Shown here piece by piece: positions 6,227-9,782 of a stretch of DNA of 9,782 nt (position 1 is the stretch's first letter; each line of letters starts with the position of its first letter). The translations under genes were made by a program, and so were the position numbers. The stretch covers positions 1-9,782 of the forward strand of contig JBJTVH010000045.1 in NCBI GenBank assembly GCA_046081125.1, written 5' to 3'. Source of the DNA: JBEIFW01 sp046081125 (GTDB lineage Bacteria > Actinomycetota > Acidimicrobiia > Acidimicrobiales > Ilumatobacteraceae). The notes beneath the pieces were generated by a model. The model did no database searches, was not told where the DNA came from, and saw only the letters and a list, made by a program, of their open reading frames with translations.

Positions 6227-6273
6227 ACGCGGTGTTCCGTGCTCCCGACCCTTTTGTGAAAGCGAGTGGACCG

Positions 6274-7356
6274 ATGTCTGACCGATTCGATCGCCGGCAG
6301 TTCCTGCGCCGAGGTGCGCTGACCGGGGGCGCGTTGCTATCGCTGCCGGCGGCCTCCGCCCTGCTCGCCGCCTGTGGCGACGACTCCTCCGGCGGGGCCG
6401 CCACGACGGTGGCCGGCGCCACCACCACGGCGGCCAAGGCCGGGGGCGCGACCACGAAGGTGGGGTTCCAGCTCGGCTGGAAGAAGCTCGTGCAGTTCGG
6501 CGGACACTTCATGGCCCTCGACAAGGGGTTCTTCAAGGCCGAAGGGATCGACGCCGAGTTCGTGTCGGGCGGGCCGGGCATCGACCCGGTGGCCGACGTG
6601 GCGGCGGGCAAGGTCCTGCTCGGTGACGCCGACGGCTCCGGCATCGTGCTGGCCCGGGAGAAGGGCATCCCGGTGCGGGCGTTCGCCGCGATCTTCCAGC
6701 GCTCGCCGTTCGCGGTGATGAGCCTGAAGGAGAAGCCGGTCATGAGCCTGAAGGACATGGAGGGCAAGAAGATCGGTCTGCCGGACGGCTACCGGCCGCA
6801 GATGACGGCGTTGCTCAAGGCGGCCGGGGTCGATCCGTCGAAGGTCACCTTCGTCCCGGTGGGCTTCGACCCCGCCGTGCTGAGCACCAAGCAGGTCGAC
6901 GGGTACCTCGGGTACGCGACCAGCCAGGGTGTTGCCCTGCAGGCCTCGGGCGTCGCGATCAACGTCGTCTACCTCGCCGACCTCGGTGACAAGGGCTACG
7001 GCAACGCGTTCTTCGCGACGGAGAAGACCCTGGCCGACCAGAAGGACCTCCTCATCAAGTGGCTGCGCGCCGACCTGAAGGGTTGGGAGTACGCCGTGGC
7101 GAACCCGGAGGAGATGGCCAAGCGGGTCGTCGAGCTGTACGGCAAGGAGGCCGGCAGCGAACTCGCGCCGGAGACCGGATCGGCCAAGGCGCAGGTGGAG
7201 CTGATCAAGGGCAACCCCAAGGGCCTGTTGTGGATCTCCCCGGAGGTCTTCGACGCCACGTCGAAGTTCGCGGTCGAGTCGGGTGCGGCGAAGAAGCCGA
7301 TCTCGGTCGCCGAGCTCATGACCGAGGACATCCTGAAGGGAGCGACCGGGAAGTGA
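6274..7356 (+). CDS. ABC transporter substrate-binding lipoprotein, NMT1/THI5-like, Tat-exported
   Basis: A 360-residue periplasmic-type binding protein that captures substrate outside the membrane for the ABC importer encoded downstream. The N-terminus has a twin-arginine motif DRRQFLRRG (6-14), a hydrophobic stretch, and a lipobox LAAC with Cys34 as the likely lipid anchor. Residues 35-61 are a Gly/Ala/Thr-rich linker. The NMT1/THI5-like domain follows: VGFQLGWKKLVQFGGHFMALDKGFFKAEGIDAEFVSGGPG, AAGKVLLGDADGSGIVLAREKGIPVRAFA and LKDMEGKKIGLPDGYRP. The family includes binders of thiamine precursors, riboflavin, sulfonates and nitrate. The trio of GW near residue 68 and the FGGHFMALDKG segment resembles ThiY/RibY-type members, but the ligand cannot be read. 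The ATG is preceded by a weak GAGTGGA. The stop overlaps the amidohydrolase GTG by 4 nt. Confidence 0.92.
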   Translation: MSDRFDRRQFLRRGALTGGALLSLPAASALLAACGDDSSGGAATTVAGATTTAAKAGGATTKVGFQLGWKKLVQFGGHFMALDKGFFKAEGIDAEFVSGGPGIDPVADVAAGKVLLGDADGSGIVLAREKGIPVRAFAAIFQRSPFAVMSLKEKPVMSLKDMEGKKIGLPDGYRPQMTALLKAAGVDPSKVTFVPVGFDPAVLSTKQVDGYLGYATSQGVALQASGVAINVVYLADLGDKGYGNAFFATEKTLADQKDLLIKWLRADLKGWEYAVANPEEMAKRVVELYGKEAGSELAPETGSAKAQVELIKGNPKGLLWISPEVFDATSKFAVESGAAKKPISVAELMTEDILKGATGK

Positions 7357-8885
7357 CCCCGGTGGTCGCAGCCGTTCGGGGCCAATGGGTGCTGCGCACT
7401 GCGGGTGAGCCCGGTGTGCACGAAGTCGAACTGGCAGTCGCAGACGGCCGGTTCGCGTTGCGCGGCCCCGGCGCCCCGAACGGCGCGACCCTGGACGGTG
7501 CGGTGGGCGGCGCGGTGGCCGGCGCGGTGGTCGGCGACGCCGCGTCCTGGGTGATCCCCGCGCTCGCCGATGCCCACGACCACGGGCGCGGGCTGCCCAC
7601 GATCGCCTACGGGGCGCACGACGAGGCGTTGGAGCCGTGGATCGCGGCGCTCTCGCTCCAACCGGCGATCGATCCCCCGCTGCTCGCTGCCCTGGCGCTG
7701 GCCAAACTGGCCCGCTCGGGCGTCGCCGGCGTGGTGCACTGCCACAACACGCAGGACCCGGCCGCCCTGGTAGAGGAGTGCACGGCCGTCGCCCGCACGG
7801 CCGCAGCGATCGGTCTACGGCTCGGGCTCGCCGTACCGATGGCGGACCGGAATCGCCTGGGCTACGGGCCCGACGAGTCGGTGCTGGCCCTCGTGCCCCA
7901 CGAACAACGGGACGCCGTGCGGCGCCGCTGGGGTGCCCCGCCGCCGTCGGTCGGCGCCCAACTCGACGTCGTGGACGCGATCGCCGACGCGGTCGCCGGC
8001 CTCCCGGGGATCCACGTCCAGTACTGCCCGGTCGGTCCGCAGTGGTGCAGCGACGAGCTGCTCGGTGCCGTTGCGGAGGCTTCGGCCCGCACCGGTCGGC
8101 GGGTCCATACGCACCTGTTCGAGACTCGCCTGCAGCGCGAGTGGGCTGACGCGGCCCATCCCGACGGGCTCGTCGCCCACCTCGACCGCCTCGGGCTGTT
8201 GAGCGACCGGCTGACCGTGGCCCACGGGGTCTGGCTCGACGACACCGACCTTGCGGTGTTGGCCGAACGGCGGGTCGTGATCTCGGTCAACTCGACGTCG
8301 AACCTGCGGTTGCGCTCCGGTGTGGCACCGCTGCAGCGATTCCTCGACCACGGAGTACGGGTCGCCGTCGGTCTCGACGGCATGTCGCTCGACGACGACG
8401 AAGACGCCCTGCGCGAGGTGCGCCTCGCGCACCTGCTGCACGCCGGGGTGGGGCTCGAGCGAGGCGTCGACGCGGCGACGGTGCTCCACGCCGCAACCTG
8501 CGTCGGGCCGGTGGCGGTGGCGGGGGAGGGCGACTGGGGTCGCCTGGCCCCGGGCTCGCCGGCCGATGCGGTGGTCCTCGACGGCGAGGCGCTCGGCCGG
8601 GACCTCGTGCCCGGTGCGGGGCACGACCTGCGCGAGCTCGTGGTCGCCCGCGCCCGGGCTCGCCACGTCCGCCACCTCGTCGTCGCCGGGCGCCACGTCG
8701 TGCGCGACGGCGCCGTGGTCGGTGTCGACGATGCCGCCGTCGCCGCCGAGGTCGCCGAACAGGCCCGCGCTGCGGCCGACCGTCACGCCGAGCTACGGCC
8801 GGCGGTGACGGCACTGCAGGCGGGACTTCGGACGTTCTACGCCACCGGTGGCCACCGGGGCGCCGTGCCAGGGAGGTCGGCATGA
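7353..8885 (+). CDS. TRZ/ATZ-type metal-dependent amidohydrolase or deaminase
   Basis: A 510-residue cytoplasmic amidohydrolase-superfamily TIM barrel (cytosine/guanine deaminase and atrazine chlorohydrolase branch), which hydrolyses C-N bonds, often deaminating N-heterocycles. Metal ligands are visible: His75 and His77 in ADAHDHGRG, His254 with the acid/base Glu257 in HTHLFE, His291 in VAHGVWLDD, and Asp342 in VGLDGMS. The stretch TSNLRLRSGVAPLQRFLDHGVRVAVGLDG (315-343) matches the family closely. Where relatives often read CPxSN, this one has VNSTSN. The C-terminus returns to the small beta domain (GSPADAVVLDGEAL, HLVVAGRHVVRDG). Length is somewhat above the usual 430-480. Residues 49-60 are a GAVx tandem repeat. 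The GTG at 7353 overlaps the binding-protein stop. Its place inside the ABC operon suggests it acts on the imported molecule. Confidence 0.88.
   Translation: MTPVVAAVRGQWVLRTAGEPGVHEVELAVADGRFALRGPGAPNGATLDGAVGGAVAGAVVGDAASWVIPALADAHDHGRGLPTIAYGAHDEALEPWIAALSLQPAIDPPLLAALALAKLARSGVAGVVHCHNTQDPAALVEECTAVARTAAAIGLRLGLAVPMADRNRLGYGPDESVLALVPHEQRDAVRRRWGAPPPSVGAQLDVVDAIADAVAGLPGIHVQYCPVGPQWCSDELLGAVAEASARTGRRVHTHLFETRLQREWADAAHPDGLVAHLDRLGLLSDRLTVAHGVWLDDTDLAVLAERRVVISVNSTSNLRLRSGVAPLQRFLDHGVRVAVGLDGMSLDDDEDALREVRLAHLLHAGVGLERGVDAATVLHAATCVGPVAVAGEGDWGRLAPGSPADAVVLDGEALGRDLVPGAGHDLRELVVARARARHVRHLVVAGRHVVRDGAVVGVDDAAVAAEVAEQARAAADRHAELRPAVTALQAGLRTFYATGGHRGAVPGRSA
7497..7532 (+). repeat. Three 12-bp in-frame tandem repeats in the amidohydrolase
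   Basis: Copies at 7497-7508, 7509-7520 and 7521-7532 differ at only one or two bases each and encode Gly-Ala-Val-Gly/Ala/Val, residues 49-60. They lie between the N-terminal beta domain and the strand leading to the HxH motif, so they probably lengthen a loop. Confidence 0.85.
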
Positions 8886-9685
8886 GCGAAATCGGCGACC
8901 ACGTCGTCGACGACCACGTCGTCGTCGACCACGTCGGGAAGCGCTTCGCCCTCAAGCGACGAGAGGTGGTGGCGCTCGATGACGTCTCGTTGCGTATGCA
9001 ACGAGGCGAGTTCGTGGCGCTGATCGGCCCCAGCGGTTGCGGGAAGTCGACGTTGCTGCGGCTGTTGGCCGACGTGGCGGCGCCGACGTCGGGCACGATC
9101 AGCATCGGTAGTCGTTCGCCGGCGGCGGCCCGGCGCGACCACCGGATCGGGTTCGTGTTCCAGGACCCGACGCTGTTGCCGTGGCGGTCGGTGCTCGACA
9201 ACGTCCGCCTGCCCATCCAGATCGCGGGCGGGCGCGGCGTCGCCGGTGCGGCGAGCCCGGAGGAGCTGCTGGCGCTCGTCGGCCTGCGCGGGTTCGAGTC
9301 GGCCAAGCCGGCGCAGCTGTCCGGCGGGATGCGTCAGCGAGTCGCCATTGCCCGAGCGCTCGCGCTCACGCCCGAGCTGCTGCTCATGGACGAGCCGTTC
9401 GGGGCGCTCGACGAGATCACCCGCCAGCAGTTGAACCTCGAGCTGCTGCGGATCTGGGCCGAGACCGGCACCACCGCCGTGCTCGTCACCCACTCGATCA
9501 GCGAGGCCGCGCTCATGGCGGACCGGATCGTCGTGCTGTCGCCGCGCCCGGGCCGCATCACCGAGGTGATCGACGTCGACCTGCCGCGGCCCCGGACGCT
9601 CGCACTCATGCAGGAGCCGGCCTTCTTCGCCGTCGAGAACGCCGTGCGCTCGGCGCTGTTCGGCTCCGTCGGGGTGGACGCGTGA
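8882..9685 (+). CDS. ABC transporter ATP-binding protein, SsuB/TauB-like
   Basis: A 267-residue ATPase that should drive import through the downstream permease. All motifs are intact: Walker A GPSGCGKST (49-57), Q-loop Gln94 in FQDPTLLPW, signature LSGGMRQR (146-153), Walker B LLLMDEP ending in Glu171, D-loop GALD and switch His204 in VTHS. FQDPTLLPWRSVLDNV and the C-terminal LSPRPGRITEVIDVDLPRPR are characteristic of the nitrate/sulfonate/taurine/pyrimidine-precursor importer group. The ATG overlaps the amidohydrolase TGA by 4 nt (8882-8885), and its own TGA overlaps the permease GTG. The first 15 or so residues extend beyond the usual family start and contain a tandem DHVVx repeat. Family assignment is secure; substrate comes only from context and is unknown. 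Confidence 0.96.
   Translation: MSEIGDHVVDDHVVVDHVGKRFALKRREVVALDDVSLRMQRGEFVALIGPSGCGKSTLLRLLADVAAPTSGTISIGSRSPAAARRDHRIGFVFQDPTLLPWRSVLDNVRLPIQIAGGRGVAGAASPEELLALVGLRGFESAKPAQLSGGMRQRVAIARALALTPELLLMDEPFGALDEITRQQLNLELLRIWAETGTTAVLVTHSISEAALMADRIVVLSPRPGRITEVIDVDLPRPRTLALMQEPAFFAVENAVRSALFGSVGVDA
8897..8938 (+). repeat. Imperfect 15-bp tandem repeat at the ATPase 5' end
   Basis: Nearly identical units at 8897-8911 and 8912-8926, with a third partial unit to 8938, all starting GACCACGTCG. They encode DHVVD, DHVVV and DHVGK, residues 6-20. Only the last unit falls on the conserved first beta strand; the others form an N-terminal extension that looks like a local duplication. Confidence 0.8.
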
Positions 9686-9782
9686 GCAGGTCGGAGCGAG
9701 TGGCGCGCACCGCCCGGCGCTGGCTGCCGGCCGTCGTCCTCCCGGCGCTCATCGGACCGTTGTGGGAGTGGGCGGCCGTGAC
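9682..9782 (+). CDS. ABC transporter permease, 5' fragment
   Basis: Only the first 33 codons are inside the window. The GTG at 9682 overlaps the ATPase TGA by 4 nt. The visible protein is basic at first (SRSERVARTARRW) and then turns hydrophobic (LPAVVLPALIGPLWEWAAV). This matches the start of SsuC/TauC-type permeases, whose first helix often contains a P..W...W pattern. Identity rests mainly on this start and on its place directly after a matching ATPase. The rest, including the EAA coupling loop, lies beyond the right edge. Confidence 0.75.
   Translation, partial: MSRSERVARTARRWLPAVVLPALIGPLWEWAAV

Larger units (their letters stand above)
6154..6273. other. Divergent intergenic region between TSUP gene and ABC operon
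   Basis: This 120-bp spacer is the longest non-coding stretch in the window and is noticeably less GC-rich than its flanks. It must hold the promoters for both the transporter and the ABC operon. It contains the palindrome GGTATACC, a GTGCAC palindrome just before it, and a CTTTTG stretch near 6251. I could not assign a clear -35/-10 pair on either strand, and I do not see conserved riboswitch cores such as that of TPP. Confidence 0.55.

Noticed and set aside
5338..6273. A 672-residue frame fusing plus-strand sequence from 5338 to the binding protein
   Set aside because: The part before 6274 is antisense to the TSUP gene; the Tat signal and lipobox define the true start at 6274.
6154..6273. 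TPP or other riboswitch ahead of the NMT1/THI5-like operon
   Set aside because: I looked for the conserved TPP core (CUGAGA and its partner) and did not find it; the 120-bp spacer shows no matching architecture. A covariance-model scan would be decisive.
7059..7352. N-terminal extension of the amidohydrolase upstream of 7353
   Set aside because: It overlaps the binding-protein gene in another frame and lacks recognisable domain sequence; the coupled GTG at 7353 fits better.
6274..9782. Naming the ABC operon as thiamine-precursor (thiXYZ), riboflavin (ribXY) or taurine (tauABC) uptake
   Set aside because: The folds are shared by all these systems and no discriminating residues or pathway genes are in view; the divergent TSUP gene alone does not prove sulfonate use.
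1..9782. Mobile elements, CRISPR, tRNA or rRNA
   Set aside because: No transposase or integrase motifs, no regularly spaced repeats, and no tRNA- or rRNA-like sequence were seen; base composition is uniform apart from the 6154-6273 spacer.

Overview
The window is very GC-rich DNA. Codon third positions are strongly G/C, many starts are GTG, and neighbouring genes often overlap by 4 nt (GTGA or ATGA). Two luciferase-like oxidoreductases, a Tat-exported lipoprotein and possible leaderless starts all point to a high-GC actinobacterium. An Acidimicrobiia-like lineage is a guess; there is no rRNA or other marker here to place it. It reads as ordinary chromosomal DNA: I see no transposase, integrase, tRNA, rRNA or CRISPR array.

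Left block (about 1-3539, minus strand). In transcription order this is a small two-helix membrane protein, an alpha/beta hydrolase, a luciferase-like (LLM) flavin/F420 oxidoreductase, a double-hotdog acyl-CoA thioesterase, and a second LLM protein that runs off the left edge. Hydrolase to LLM and LLM to thioesterase are each joined by a 4-nt GTGA overlap, so those three form a tightly coupled operon. The mix (hydrolase, oxidoreductase, thioesterase) suggests catabolism of an ester or acyl-CoA substrate, but the substrate cannot be read from sequence.

Middle block (3621-6153). A plus-strand classical SDR dehydrogenase/reductase is followed by a plus-strand MscL-type mechanosensitive channel. 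A strong hairpin separates mscL from a convergent minus-strand pair: a VOC (glyoxalase-fold) protein and, upstream of it, a TSUP (TauE/SafE-type) transporter.

Right block (6274-9782, plus strand), divergent from the transporter across a 120-bp spacer. This is a four-gene ABC uptake operon: a Tat lipoprotein substrate-binding protein of the NMT1/THI5-like fold, a TRZ/ATZ-type metal-dependent amidohydrolase or deaminase, an ATPase, and a permease cut by the right edge. Every junction overlaps by 4 nt. The enzyme sits between binding protein and ATPase, so the likely logic is import of a small, probably nitrogen-containing molecule followed by hydrolysis or deamination. The substrate is unknown. 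This is the most interesting system in the window. Two of its genes carry short in-frame tandem repeats near their 5' ends.

No gene-free stretch exceeds about 120 bp.
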